Positions 31,469 through 40,713 of a stretch of DNA of 62,197 bases are shown one piece after another; position 1 is the stretch's first letter; each line of letters opens with the position of its first letter. The translations under genes were made by a program, and so were the position numbers. Location: the NCBI GenBank assembly GCA_009773355.1, contig WRPG01000039.1:1-62197 (forward strand), read 5' to 3'. A model generated the notes under the pieces. It was not told the DNA's origin and made no database searches. It worked only from the letters and a program-made list of their open reading frames with translations. This DNA comes from Limisphaerales bacterium. GTDB lineage: Bacteria > Verrucomicrobiota > Verrucomicrobiia > Limisphaerales > SXTU01.

Positions 31469-33769
31469 ATGAGCCTGCCCCAAAAACCAGCCACTCGTCT
31501 CTCCGGCTCAGAGCCAGCGTTGGCGGACGGCCATGTGCTCGTGACGAAACTGTCGGTGGCGCTCGTTCTGGTAACCCTGGGGATTTTCCTGCCGGTGGTG
31601 AACCTGAACTGGGTCAACTACGACGACGACGTGTTTGTCACCAACAACCCGATGGTGGCACCCGGCTTCACATGGGCGGGGGTGAAGTGGGCGTTCACCG
31701 CGGCGGACATTGATTATTGGCGGCCCTTGAGCTGGTTGTCGCACATGCTGGACATCGAGCTGTTTGGGGTGGCGGCCGGGCTGCATCACTTGGTGAACCT
31801 TCTCATCCATGTCGCTGCCGCCGTCCTGTGTCTGCTGGCGTTCCATCGGATGACGGGAGAAGTGTGGCCCAGCGCCCTCGTGGCCGCGCTGTTTGCCTGG
31901 CATCCTCTTCACGTTGAATCGGTGGCGTGGATCGCGGAGCGCAAGGACGTGCTGTGCGGTTTTTTCTGGCACTTCACCCTCTGGGCCTACGCCCGCCATG
32001 TTGAGCGGCCCGGGGCGCGGCGCTACGCGCTGGTGTGCGCTGGATTCCTGCTGGGGCTGATGTCCAAGCCGATGATGGTCACGCTGCCGTGCGTGCTCCT
32101 GTTGCTGGACCATTGGCCGCTGCGCCGGCTGGAAGCGATCCACGAGGGCACTCCGCCGGGTCGGGGGCCAGACTGGCTGGGCGGACTGGGCCGTCTGGCT
32201 TGGGAAAAGGCCCCGCTGTTTGCCGGGAGTCTGGTGCTGGCCGGGGCTACCGTGCTGTCGCAGCACCGGGTGGGGACGATGAGCGGCCTGGCGGGCATCC
32301 CGCTGGCGGAGCGCGCCGCCAACGCGCTGGCGGGCTACGGCACCTATCTCGGCCAGACCTTTCTGCCGATGAACCTGTGTGTCCTCTATCCGCTGCCTGC
32401 GGAGGGGGTGGCCACCTGGCAATGGCTGGGGAGCGGGGCGATCATCGCGCTGCTGCTCGCCGCCGGGCTGCGGTGGGCAACGGCGCATCCTTTCGTGCTG
32501 GTGGGCTGGCTGTGGTTTCTTGGCGTGCTGGTGCCGGTGAGCGGCCTGGTGCAGGTGGGGGAGCAGGCGCACGCGGACCGCTACACCTATCTGCCGCTGA
32601 CGGGAGTGTTTCTCATGATCGCCTGGGCGGGCTGGCGCTGGGCGCGAGGTTGCAGGGTCAGGCTGCGTGTGGCTGGCTGGCTGGCTGTCGGCGTGCTGCT
32701 GGCCTGCGCCGTGGTGACGCGCCAGCAACTCCGGCATTGGGAACATGCGGGCGCCCTGTTCCAGCGGGCGCTGGCCGTGACGACGGGCAACACGACCGCG
32801 ATGAACAACTACGCCTCAGACCTGATGGCCGTGGGACGCTTGGACGAGGCCGTTGCTCACTTAAACGAGGCCATACGAGTGCATCCGCACCAACAGCAGC
32901 CCCAGTTCAATCTTGGCCATATTTACGCCGCCCAGGGCAACCCTGAGCAGGCGTTGAACGTCATGACGCATGCTTTCGCTCTGGATCCCACCAGCACCAC
33001 AGCGGAGGAGCAACTCGCCGGCCTTATGGGGAGTCTGGCCGCGAACCCCGCGGACGAGTTGAAGCGCCGGATAGTGGCCCGTGCCCACTCGGCCCGAGGT
33101 GACTATGTCAGTGCCGCCAGCCAACTGGCGGAAGTGTTGCGACACAAGCCGGACGATGTGCCGGCACGCATCGAATTCGCCGCGTATGTGGCTTCGAGCG
33201 GGCGAATCGACGAGGCCATTGTGAACATGAACGAACTGGTGCAGACCCATCCGGCCGACGCCATGGTGCGGCGGAGGCTGGGCGCACTCCTGTCACGCGC
33301 CGGAAGGCTGGGCGAGGCGGCCAATCACCTGCGCGCCGCACTCGCCTCCGAACCGGCCAACTTGGAGAATCACCTGGCGCTTGCCAACGTGCTGACTAGG
33401 ATCGGGCGCATCCAAGAAGCCCGTCAGTTGCTCGAAGCGGCGTTGGACTCCAACCCGCGCTTTCCTCCCGCGCAGTGGCAACTGGCCTGGCTGTTGGCGA
33501 CGCGGGCGGAGTGCCGCAACGGATCAGAGGCGCTACGATTGGCAAACCGGGCGATGGAGTCATCCTCGGTAAAGACCGCCGATCAACTGGACACCCTTGC
33601 CGCCGCACACGCTGCTGCGGGAGAATTCGAACGCGCCAGTGTCATCATGACGCAAGTGCTCAGGGTAAAGCCGCCGACAGATCCCGCCCAGCGGCTAGCC
33701 ATGCAGGAGAGGCTCAGGCTCTACCGCATCCGCCAAGTCTACACCGAGCCGGACGCCGGAACCCAGTGA
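31469..33769 (+). CDS. TMTC-like glycosyltransferase with TPR repeats, copy 1
   Basis: A 766-residue protein. Residues ~25-415 form a polytopic GT-C-type membrane domain. It has the first-loop motif NYDDDVFVTNNP (acidic residues 52-54), DIDYWRPLSWLSH, HPLHVESVAWIAERKD (145-160) and GEQAHADRYTYLPL. Residues ~430-750 are TPR repeats (for example AMNNYASDLMAVGRLDEAVA). This resembles eukaryotic TMTC O-mannosyltransferases and their bacterial relatives, which use a lipid-linked sugar and glycosylate or modify secreted proteins. The donor and acceptor are unknown. A paralogue follows 179 bp downstream in the same direction. Confidence 0.85.
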   Translation: MSLPQKPATRLSGSEPALADGHVLVTKLSVALVLVTLGIFLPVVNLNWVNYDDDVFVTNNPMVAPGFTWAGVKWAFTAADIDYWRPLSWLSHMLDIELFGVAAGLHHLVNLLIHVAAAVLCLLAFHRMTGEVWPSALVAALFAWHPLHVESVAWIAERKDVLCGFFWHFTLWAYARHVERPGARRYALVCAGFLLGLMSKPMMVTLPCVLLLLDHWPLRRLEAIHEGTPPGRGPDWLGGLGRLAWEKAPLFAGSLVLAGATVLSQHRVGTMSGLAGIPLAERAANALAGYGTYLGQTFLPMNLCVLYPLPAEGVATWQWLGSGAIIALLLAAGLRWATAHPFVLVGWLWFLGVLVPVSGLVQVGEQAHADRYTYLPLTGVFLMIAWAGWRWARGCRVRLRVAGWLAVGVLLACAVVTRQQLRHWEHAGALFQRALAVTTGNTTAMNNYASDLMAVGRLDEAVAHLNEAIRVHPHQQQPQFNLGHIYAAQGNPEQALNVMTHAFALDPTSTTAEEQLAGLMGSLAANPADELKRRIVARAHSARGDYVSAASQLAEVLRHKPDDVPARIEFAAYVASSGRIDEAIVNMNELVQTHPADAMVRRRLGALLSRAGRLGEAANHLRAALASEPANLENHLALANVLTRIGRIQEARQLLEAALDSNPRFPPAQWQLAWLLATRAECRNGSEALRLANRAMESSSVKTADQLDTLAAAHAAAGEFERASVIMTQVLRVKPPTDPAQRLAMQERLRLYRIRQVYTEPDAGTQ

Positions 33770-33948
33770 CCCATCCTCTCAACCAACGGTCTCGCGCGGA
33801 TGCTTGCTCGCGCGTGCTCCAATCACTCCACACCCCGGCGTGCAATCAGGCGGCCGGCCGATGAGCTCACCCACGATCAAGCTATGAAACTCGGGACGCC
33901 TGTCATTTTGACACAACGGCCCGCTTTGGATACGCTTCGCGCAACCCT

Positions 33949-36237
33949 ATGCCGAGGGCGGAAGCCCGTTTAGCCCATATGAGATTCTCCCTTGAGATCC
34001 GGCCCGCGCTTCCACCAACCAGTCTTGCTCCCGAGGAGGGAGCGCGGGCGGCGAAGGCTGCCGCCGTGCTGGCGTTGCTGACATTCATCATTTTTCTCCC
34101 GGTCGTGGAGTTCGGTTGGGTTAACTACGACGATGACGTGTTTGTCACGAACAATGAACACGTTGCGCCGGGGTTGAAATGGGCCGGGATCAAGTGGGCC
34201 TTTACCTCGGCAGACATTGACTACTGGCGGCCGTTGAGCTGGCTGTCCCATATGCTGGACGTGGAACTCTATGGCAGCGTCGCGGGCGGGCACCACCTGT
34301 CGAATCTGTTGATCCATTGCGCCGGGGCGGCCATGGCCCTGTTCGCGTTGCACCGGCTGACGAGGCAGTTCTGGCCCAGTTGTCTGGTGGCCGCCTTGTT
34401 CGCCATCCATCCCTTGCATGTGGAGTCGGTCGCCTGGATCGCCGAGCGCAAGGATGTCCTTTGCGGGTTCTTCTTTTGGGCGGCGCTTTGGTGTTACGCC
34501 GCGTATGTCTCCGCACCCAGCACCGTCGCTTATCTCCGGGTGTTCCTGGCCTTCCTGCTGGGGATCATGTCCAAACCCATGATCGTGACCCTGCCGTGCC
34601 TGCTGCTGCTGCTGGACTACTGGCCGCTGCGCCGGATCAGTTTTGAAGGGCGGGACTGGCGGGGGATTCTTCGGGACGCCTGGCCGCTGGTCCGGGAGAA
34701 GCTACCGCTGTTCGCCTTGGTGGCGGTGCTGACTTTCTCCACCGTGTATTCCCAGCATCGCGTGGGGGCGATGGCGGATCTAACGGGTCTTCCACTGCCG
34801 TTCCGGCTTCAGAACGCGCTCACCGCCTACGTCACCTACCTCACGCAGATGTTCCTGCCGGTCAATCTCTGCATCCTCTACCCAATGGACTATCAGTTGT
34901 CCGTGTCGCGTTGGGGAGTCGCGTTGCTGCCCCTGCTGTTGATCACCGGCTTGTGCCTTTGGCGTGCCCGTCGGCAGCCCTGGCTCATCGTGGGGTGGCT
35001 CTGGTTCCTCGGCGTCTTGGTGCCGGTAATCGGGTTGGTGCAGGTCGGCGAGCAGGCACACGCGGATCGCTACACCTACCTGCCACTCAACGGGCTGTTC
35101 CTGATGCTGGTCTGGAGCGTCGCTGCCTGGATCGCGGCGGACGCGCGCCGAAAACGCGGGGCGAGCCTCCTGATGGTCGTGGTGCTGCTGGCTTGCGCCG
35201 GCATCACGCGGACACAACTGAGCCATTGGCAGGATGGCCTGGCCGCCTTCGGCCAGGCGCTGGCGGTGACCCGGAACAACGCCACCGCCCTCAACAACTA
35301 CGGCAACGCCCTGCGCAGCCGGGGGCAGACGCGCGCAGCCATCCCTTATTTCGCGGATTCCGCGCGCATCAAGCAATCTCAGAACGCGCTGTTGAATTTG
35401 GGTTTCTCCCACTTGGAACTGGGGGAGGATCTGGTTGGCATGGCTTACCTCCGCCGTGCCTTCGCGCTGGACCCCTACGGTGCCAACGCGAAGGATGCCT
35501 ACGCCATCACCGCGCGCGATGGGCTGGCCTCGCAGGATCCCATCTACGCCAAAGTGCTGGCCGTGGCCCAGGCAGTCCGGGGACGTTATGACGAGTCCGT
35601 CAAACATCTGGAACGCGCCGCGCAGCTCGCCCCCCGGGACGCCGGGATACTCCTTGATCAAGCAGCCTATCTGGCCATGGCCCGCCGTGAGGTGGAGGCC
35701 ATAGAAGTCCTCAAGCGGGCCCTGGAACTGGCCCCGGGAAACCTTGCCGCCCAAGCCAATCTCGCCGCGCTCCTCGCCAAGCAGGGCAATCTGGCGGCCG
35801 CCCTCAAATTGAACGAGCGGACGCTGGCTGCCGACCCCAACAACTACCGGACCCGTCACAATTATGCCCTCCTGCTCGCCCGTTCCGGGCGCGTGGCCGA
35901 AGCGCGCGCGGAATTCGAGCGAGTGCTGACAACCGATGCCAGTTTCTGGCCCACCCTCCAGCAACTCGCCTGGCTGCTGGCCACCCGGCCGGCAGTTCGC
36001 GATCCCGCCGCCGCGCTCAAGCATGCCGGGCGGGCGGCCACGCTGGTGGGGCCAAGGTCTCCCTCCATGCTGGATGTGCTGGCCGCAGCCGAGGCGGCCA
36101 ACGGCAACTTCGAGTTGGCTGTCACTTTGGCCACCCGCGCGCTGGCATTGATGCCCCCCGGCAAGGACGCCGAGTTGAGGACCGCGATCGAAACCCGGCT
36201 GGCTGGCTACCGGCTCAAACGGATGCATGATGAGTAA
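33949..36237 (+). CDS. TMTC-like glycosyltransferase with TPR repeats, copy 2
   Basis: A 762-residue paralogue of the preceding gene. The membrane half shares NYDDDVFVTNNE, IDYWRPLSWLSHMLDVELYG, HPLHVESVAWIAERKDVLCG and VQVGEQAHADRYTYLPLNG; the C-terminal ~330 residues are TPR repeats with different sequence (ATALNNYGNALRSRGQTRAA). The membrane domain is better conserved than the TPR part, as expected if the TPRs choose the acceptor. ATG 33949 is used; ATG 33979 is also possible. The 179-bp gap before it holds no gene or clear terminator. Confidence 0.85.
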   Translation: MPRAEARLAHMRFSLEIRPALPPTSLAPEEGARAAKAAAVLALLTFIIFLPVVEFGWVNYDDDVFVTNNEHVAPGLKWAGIKWAFTSADIDYWRPLSWLSHMLDVELYGSVAGGHHLSNLLIHCAGAAMALFALHRLTRQFWPSCLVAALFAIHPLHVESVAWIAERKDVLCGFFFWAALWCYAAYVSAPSTVAYLRVFLAFLLGIMSKPMIVTLPCLLLLLDYWPLRRISFEGRDWRGILRDAWPLVREKLPLFALVAVLTFSTVYSQHRVGAMADLTGLPLPFRLQNALTAYVTYLTQMFLPVNLCILYPMDYQLSVSRWGVALLPLLLITGLCLWRARRQPWLIVGWLWFLGVLVPVIGLVQVGEQAHADRYTYLPLNGLFLMLVWSVAAWIAADARRKRGASLLMVVVLLACAGITRTQLSHWQDGLAAFGQALAVTRNNATALNNYGNALRSRGQTRAAIPYFADSARIKQSQNALLNLGFSHLELGEDLVGMAYLRRAFALDPYGANAKDAYAITARDGLASQDPIYAKVLAVAQAVRGRYDESVKHLERAAQLAPRDAGILLDQAAYLAMARREVEAIEVLKRALELAPGNLAAQANLAALLAKQGNLAAALKLNERTLAADPNNYRTRHNYALLLARSGRVAEARAEFERVLTTDASFWPTLQQLAWLLATRPAVRDPAAALKHAGRAATLVGPRSPSMLDVLAAAEAANGNFELAVTLATRALALMPPGKDAELRTAIETRLAGYRLKRMHDE

Positions 36238-36264
36238 GCCCGATCTTCGAAGTTGTCCGATGGG

Positions 36265-36400
36265 CCGCAAGGCAGCGCAGGCTTGCCGCCCGCTGTTTCG
36301 TGGGCTTTCAACCCGCCGCCGCCACGCCCTTTGCTGAACCCCGCCGCCTGCCGCGTGGCTTTGCCGACTCAGGCTGCAATCCCTCGGAGCAAGCTGGCCC
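36265..36400 (+). repeat. Dispersed repeat, copy 2
   Basis: Degenerate repeat matching the minus-strand copy at 31150-31290: CTTTCAACCCGCCGCCGCC, then a ~50-bp divergent part, then CTCAGGCTGCAATCCCTCGG. It lies just after the second glycosyltransferase, so the pair is bracketed by inverted copies. Confidence 0.5.
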
Positions 36401-36435
36401 AAGGCAGACCATTCCCGGGCAAGAACAAGCCTCGA

Positions 36436-36470
36436 CAAAAAAAGAGGCGCTCCCGAAGGAGCGCCTCTTT
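36436..36470 (-). terminator. Intrinsic terminator after the pseudopilin gene
   Basis: AAAGAGGCGCTCC (36441-36453) pairs with GGAGCGCCTCTTT (36458-36470) over 13 bp with a four-base loop. On the minus strand it is followed by a run of T, so it ends the pseudopilin transcript; on the plus strand the T-run is short. Confidence 0.9.
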
Positions 36471-36490
36471 GAAACGGACTGCCCAAGCTC

Positions 36491-37360
36491 TTAGAAGCCA
36501 GGGAACACGAACGTCAGAGAACCGCCGACGCCGGCCGCCGCCTGCCGAACCTGGGTCTCCAGACCGCTGGTCGTGACCTGCTGCACGCTGCCGTCAGACA
36601 GGCAGAAGTTGCCAGCCGTGTCATGCTGCGCATAGGCGGCAGCGGCAGCGGCAGTCCCGGTGACGGCGACCACCCATGAGGAGCGCAGGTTGGTGGGCGT
36701 GGCGATGGTATAAGCCCACGCGTTGGCCACCGCCCCTTGGGCGTTCGCTGCGTTGGCACCGAGTCCGGTGTTCGTGGACCGGTTGTTAAAATTGCGATCC
36801 CCGGTGAGGATTGCGTTGGGCTGCGTCTCGTCGCCGTTCAGGCCGACTGCATACGAGGTCGCCGCATCCTTGCCCACATTCGCTGGCGGATTTGCCGTCA
36901 TGGCCCCGGTATTCGGGTTGCCATTGGCGACGTTGTCGTAACCGCTGATGGCGACCGTGCCGAAGTCCGACTTCATGTTGTTGAGCTTGCGGCGGTCGCC
37001 CGGGCACGTGAGGATCTTGGCGGAACCCAGCTCGTTGGACATGACCAGCATATGCGCCCAAACGCGGGAGTTGACGGTAGCGAGGCTCGGGTAGTTGCCC
37101 GCCGCGACGCGCGAGGTGGGAATGACCGACGTGTTCCACGAGACGCGATAGGGGAAGCGGTCATCATTGTCGTTGGCGAACACCTTGAAGGCGAGGCCGA
37201 CCTGTTTGAGGTTGTTGGCGCACTTGATGCGGGCGGCCTTGGCCTTGGCCTTGGCGAGGGCGGGCAGGAGCATGCCGGCGAGGATGGCGATGATGGCGAT
37301 CACGACGAGCAGCTCGATGAGCGTGAAGGCCCCGGTTTTTTTGCTGCGTAGGCTTTTCAT
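36491..37360 (-). CDS. Type II secretion pseudopilin-like protein
   Basis: A 289-residue protein with a short basic leader ([11 protein letters not shown]) and the type IV prepilin helix [20 protein letters not shown]. The Glu at +5 is present; the residue before the cleavage point is Ala where Gly is usual. The rest is a large globular domain (H-X9-DG fold likely: [10 protein letters not shown] near the C-terminus), as in the many orphan PulG-like proteins of Verrucomicrobia and Planctomycetes. I chose ATG 37360, preceded by AGAAAGAA, over the in-frame ATG 37486. It is single, with its own terminator; other secretion genes are not near. Confidence 0.85.
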   Translation of the reverse strand: MKSLRSKKTGAFTLIELLVVIAIIAILAGMLLPALAKAKAKAARIKCANNLKQVGLAFKVFANDNDDRFPYRVSWNTSVIPTSRVAAGNYPSLATVNSRVWAHMLVMSNELGSAKILTCPGDRRKLNNMKSDFGTVAISGYDNVANGNPNTGAMTANPPANVGKDAATSYAVGLNGDETQPNAILTGDRNFNNRSTNTGLGANAANAQGAVANAWAYTIATPTNLRSSWVVAVTGTAAAAAAYAQHDTAGNFCLSDGSVQQVTTSGLETQVRQAAAGVGGSLTFVFPGF

Positions 37361-37723
37361 TTTTTTGTTCTTTCTGTTTTTGGTCCCGTCGGATGTCCCA
37401 GAGAACCGCTCTCCGAGTGTGCCAACGTAGGTCTGGCACGGAAACTTAGCAGTGGTGGTGCCAACCAGTCGCTGGTGGTCAGACATTTTATAAGTTCAAT
37501 CCGAACGGTGACATAACCAGCTTGAAATTAACCAGTTGTGCCGGTCCTTGGGCCGGGTTTTGGTTCTGCATTTCTGAGTGTTGGACCGGAGAGGCAGCGG
37601 TCGAGGCGTTGACCGGCTTGGAGAAGGATAATTTTCACGCGAGATGCGTGCAAATGACGCAGGTTGCCTCTCCGTGAAGCGGCGGCAGCGGGCTGTGGCC
37701 ATCCGGCCCGGTGGAAGGCGCGT

Positions 37724-39001
37724 TCAGAGATCCTTGCGCCGGTAGCCACGCAGCTTGAGCGGGACAGTGGAGGGATAGCTGGCGACCAGGGCGTTCATCT
37801 TGGTGAAAATCCACGGCTGACCCAAGTGGATGCCGTGCTTGGTGAGCACCACATCGTCCGCCACAAATACGGCGGCGTGCAGCGGCATTCCATCCGGCTT
37901 GGTCAGGAGCAGCACATCGCCCAGCAGGTAATCCTCCTCCACGGGATAAAAATCCTCCGCCAGCCCGCGCCGCATGTGGCCGATGTCTTGGAACCGGTCA
38001 TCTGGCCGCTCGTTCGCGAAGAAGTTCATGCTCGTCCAGAACGCATTGGGGAGGGGACTGCCATCCGGCGGGGAGGGATGCGGGTAAGTGTAAATTCGCG
38101 ACCGGATCACCCGGGGCAGCAGGTGGACGATGTCCATGGTGACGCCGTCGCTCACCAGCGCCAGCGATTGCAGCAGCGGACGAATGTCCTTCAGGCGGCC
38201 ACCGCGGCCCCAGTATTGGGTCAATTGCCCGACATCGGTGGCGGGCGTGACCCGCAGGCGGGGCATCAGGCTGGCCTGGCGGGAGGTTGTCTTGAGCAGC
38301 CGCCGCCGTTCTGCGGGCGACTCGGTGTGGCGCAGCAGCACCGGCCAGTCTGAAAGGCACCAGGCGTCCCCGCGCCGATACAGCAGGCTCTTCGTCAGCG
38401 CAATGGTGGTGACGGACAACCCGCTCTTGTAAAACCAGTCATTCAGGCCGTCGCGCTGGAAGGAGAGCGGCATCTCCTGAAGCGGGTTCCCGCCGCACTC
38501 GGCCAGCGCCGTGTAAATGCGCTCGCGGGTGGCGCGGTTGATGCCCAGCAGCATTTCCGGCGGCGGCGACAAGGCAAACCCGTTGGTGACGGGCCGCCAG
38601 TTCCGTTGATCCAGCAGCCATTCACGCTCCTGCGGCGAAACATCCGCCGCGTTGAACAACTCCGCGAGGCCGGACACCGAGTAATTGCGGAAGGTCCAGG
38701 CCGGGAGGTCGGCGTTGGCCGGCGGGATGGACAAAAACTCATCGGGCGTCTCCAGCAGGATCGGGATGTATTCCAGTTCTCCCCACGGGCCGGGATTGCC
38801 CTTGAGGTGACGGGGCGGGGTCGCGTCCGCGTGTCCCGCCGGAACCGGTGGCTGGCGGCTGCGGAATGCAAGCCCAAGGCCCGCCAGCACCAGCGTCGCC
38901 AACCCCAGGGCCGCGACCAGACGCAGCGCGGCCACTGGAAGCCCTTTGGGCGGGAGCGCGGACTGGGATGGGGGGGCGGGCGGCATGGTCTGATTTCCCA
39001 T
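37724..39001 (-). CDS. Membrane-anchored protein of unknown function, paralogue B
   Basis: A 425-residue protein with a single N-terminal membrane helix (about residues 23-45, RLVAALGLATLVLAGLGLAF) and an extracytoplasmic domain. It shares long stretches with the upstream gene: GNPGPWGELEYIPI, FFANE, YWGRGGRLKDIRPLL and GDVLLLTKPDG followed by HAAVFVADDVVLTKHG. The C-terminal 120 residues resemble an NlpC/P60-type hydrolase in layout, but the residue in the place of the catalytic Cys is Ala (NAFWTSMNFF), so this copy may be inactive. Start ATG 39001 shares its first base with the TGA of the upstream gene, so the pair is translationally coupled. Function is not known. Confidence 0.7.
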   Translation of the reverse strand: MGNQTMPPAPPSQSALPPKGLPVAALRLVAALGLATLVLAGLGLAFRSRQPPVPAGHADATPPRHLKGNPGPWGELEYIPILLETPDEFLSIPPANADLPAWTFRNYSVSGLAELFNAADVSPQEREWLLDQRNWRPVTNGFALSPPPEMLLGINRATRERIYTALAECGGNPLQEMPLSFQRDGLNDWFYKSGLSVTTIALTKSLLYRRGDAWCLSDWPVLLRHTESPAERRRLLKTTSRQASLMPRLRVTPATDVGQLTQYWGRGGRLKDIRPLLQSLALVSDGVTMDIVHLLPRVIRSRIYTYPHPSPPDGSPLPNAFWTSMNFFANERPDDRFQDIGHMRRGLAEDFYPVEEDYLLGDVLLLTKPDGMPLHAAVFVADDVVLTKHGIHLGQPWIFTKMNALVASYPSTVPLKLRGYRRKDL

Positions 39002-40452
39002 CACGGGATGCGGGCGGATCTGGTCCGGGCGGGGCCGGCTGTAAACACATCCGCCCACGCGTTGGGCGGGAACCGAGCCGGGTTCGAGCCGCGCCAGCTC
39101 TCCAACTGCGTGTGGTATTCCCGCACGGCATCCGTGTCGCCCGTCGGCGGGCACCGGCCCAGCCCATGCGCCAAGTCCTTGCGCCGGTAAGCGGCAAAGC
39201 TCAGGGCGCTGCTGGACGGGTAGCGAACGAGGAGGTCATCGAGCCGGGACAACATCCAGGGTTGGGTGTGGTAGGCTCCATTCTTGGTCAGGACCAGGTC
39301 AGCCGCGAGGTAGGAGGCGGCGTGGACAGGGGTGCCATCGGCTTTGCTCCACAACAGCACGTCCCCCAGCAGCAAGTCCCCCGGCACTTGAACGTAGTCC
39401 TTTGCCAGGGTGAGCCGCAGGTCCGCCGCGTCAGCATGACGGTCCTCCGGTGGCCCGTTGGCGAAGAAGTTCAGGCTGGTCCAGAAGCAGTTGCGGCGGC
39501 GGGCCAGCGTCGGGTCGGTGGGGAAGGGATACGTGTAGATTCGCTCCCGCACGAACCGGGGCAGCAAATGCGCGAGATCCACGGTGGCCCCGCCCTCGAC
39601 CAAGGCCACGGACTCCAGCAGGGCACGGATGTCCTTGGCGCGGCCGCCGCGCCCCCAGTATTCAACCAGCCCCTCCACGTCGGCGTTTTCGCGGATGCGC
39701 AGATGTGCGAGGAGCGTGGTCTGGCTGGTGGCCGCTTTGAGCAATTGACGGCGCTCCTCCCGCGAGGGCACCTGCCGCAGCAGCAACGGCCAGTCGGCCA
39801 GGCACCAGGCGCTGCCACGCTGGTAGAGCAGGCTGCGCGTCAGGGTGATGGTGGGGGCTGACAAGCCTCCCTTGGAAAACCAGTCTTCCAAGCCGTCGCG
39901 TGACCGTGACAGCGGAAATTCCTGGAGCAGATTCCCCCCCAGGTTGGCCAGCGCGTTGTAGATCAGCGCGCGGCTGGCGGGATCCAGCGTGAAAATCACC
40001 TCGGGCGGGGGCGCGATTACCACCCCGTCGGCGGACACCTGCCAATGGCGTTCGTCCATGAGCCACTCCCGGGCGGCGGCGGGCGGGTCTGCCCTCACCA
40101 GAAGATCATGCACTTGCCCGGCCGAGTATTTTCCAAAGCGCCAGACCGGTTCGATGTTGGCCTCGCGGGCGACGGAGAGGAACTCGTCGGGCGTCGCGAT
40201 CACGATGGGGACATACTCCAGCTCGCCCCACGGGCCGGGGCTGCCCTTGGTCTGGTGGGTGGGCCTTTGCGGCTTGCCGCCGCCGGGCTGCGACACCTGC
40301 CGTCCTGAACTCCGGAACCACAGGCAACCGACGATCACCAACGCCGCCAGCGTAAAGCCAAGCGTCAGGCGCAACCCTGTGGCAAAGCTGCGCCCGGCGG
40401 GAGACGCTCCGCTGTCCGCCGCGCTGTCTGCCTGAGATCCGCTTTCCATCAT
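39001..40452 (-). CDS. Membrane-anchored protein of unknown function, paralogue A
   Basis: A 483-residue protein with one membrane helix (about residues 28-46, GLRLTLGFTLAALVIVGC) and a large domain outside the membrane. It is a tandem paralogue of 37724-39001 and about 55 residues longer at the C-terminus. The C-terminal domain has RNCFWTSLNFFANG, then GDVLLWSKADG and HAASYLAADLVLTKNG. This Cys...His order recalls NlpC/P60 peptidases or amidases; that is my inference from spacing only. An ATG at 40449 is also possible. The 237-bp gap downstream (37487-37723) shows no gene. Confidence 0.7.
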   Translation of the reverse strand: MMESGSQADSAADSGASPAGRSFATGLRLTLGFTLAALVIVGCLWFRSSGRQVSQPGGGKPQRPTHQTKGSPGPWGELEYVPIVIATPDEFLSVAREANIEPVWRFGKYSAGQVHDLLVRADPPAAAREWLMDERHWQVSADGVVIAPPPEVIFTLDPASRALIYNALANLGGNLLQEFPLSRSRDGLEDWFSKGGLSAPTITLTRSLLYQRGSAWCLADWPLLLRQVPSREERRQLLKAATSQTTLLAHLRIRENADVEGLVEYWGRGGRAKDIRALLESVALVEGGATVDLAHLLPRFVRERIYTYPFPTDPTLARRRNCFWTSLNFFANGPPEDRHADAADLRLTLAKDYVQVPGDLLLGDVLLWSKADGTPVHAASYLAADLVLTKNGAYHTQPWMLSRLDDLLVRYPSSSALSFAAYRRKDLAHGLGRCPPTGDTDAVREYHTQLESWRGSNPARFPPNAWADVFTAGPARTRSARIP

Positions 40453-40646
40453 TTGTTTTCGGAAGTCGCCGCCTGTCCGCGCTCCACCAGCACCAAAGTG
40501 TGTCCCCCGGCATTCGTCCCCTCATCAACATCGCCGCCAGTTGCACGTTTGTTGACGGCGACCCTGGCTCTGAGACGGAAGGTGCCAGAGCTGCCGTTAC
40601 AAGCAGCGCCGATGCCACCAAGGATTTCCGCCCAATGTTCGCCCAC
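40449..40646 (-). CDS. Possible small ORF upstream of paralogue A
   Basis: A 65-residue frame whose TGA overlaps the ATG of paralogue A (TGATG), the same coupling used between A and B. Its sequence (GGHTLVLVERGQAATSENK at the end) matches no family I know. A second frame over the same bases (from 40717) has a signal-like helix, so a frameshifted or false ORF is possible. It fills most of the 260-bp gap to the DUF1501 gene. Confidence 0.25.
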   Translation of the reverse strand: MGEHWAEILGGIGAACNGSSGTFRLRARVAVNKRATGGDVDEGTNAGGHTLVLVERGQAATSENK

Positions 40647-40713
40647 CGTCCGGCGCGCGCGGGCAAAGTCTGCTCAAACGTCGGCGCGACGCGCAGGAAA
40701 TGCGCGTCCGCGC

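Noticed and set aside
30793-31617. 274-residue minus-strand frame upstream of the first glycosyltransferase
   Set aside because: It overlaps the start of the TMTC-like gene and a repeat; only its last 77 residues look like a protein.
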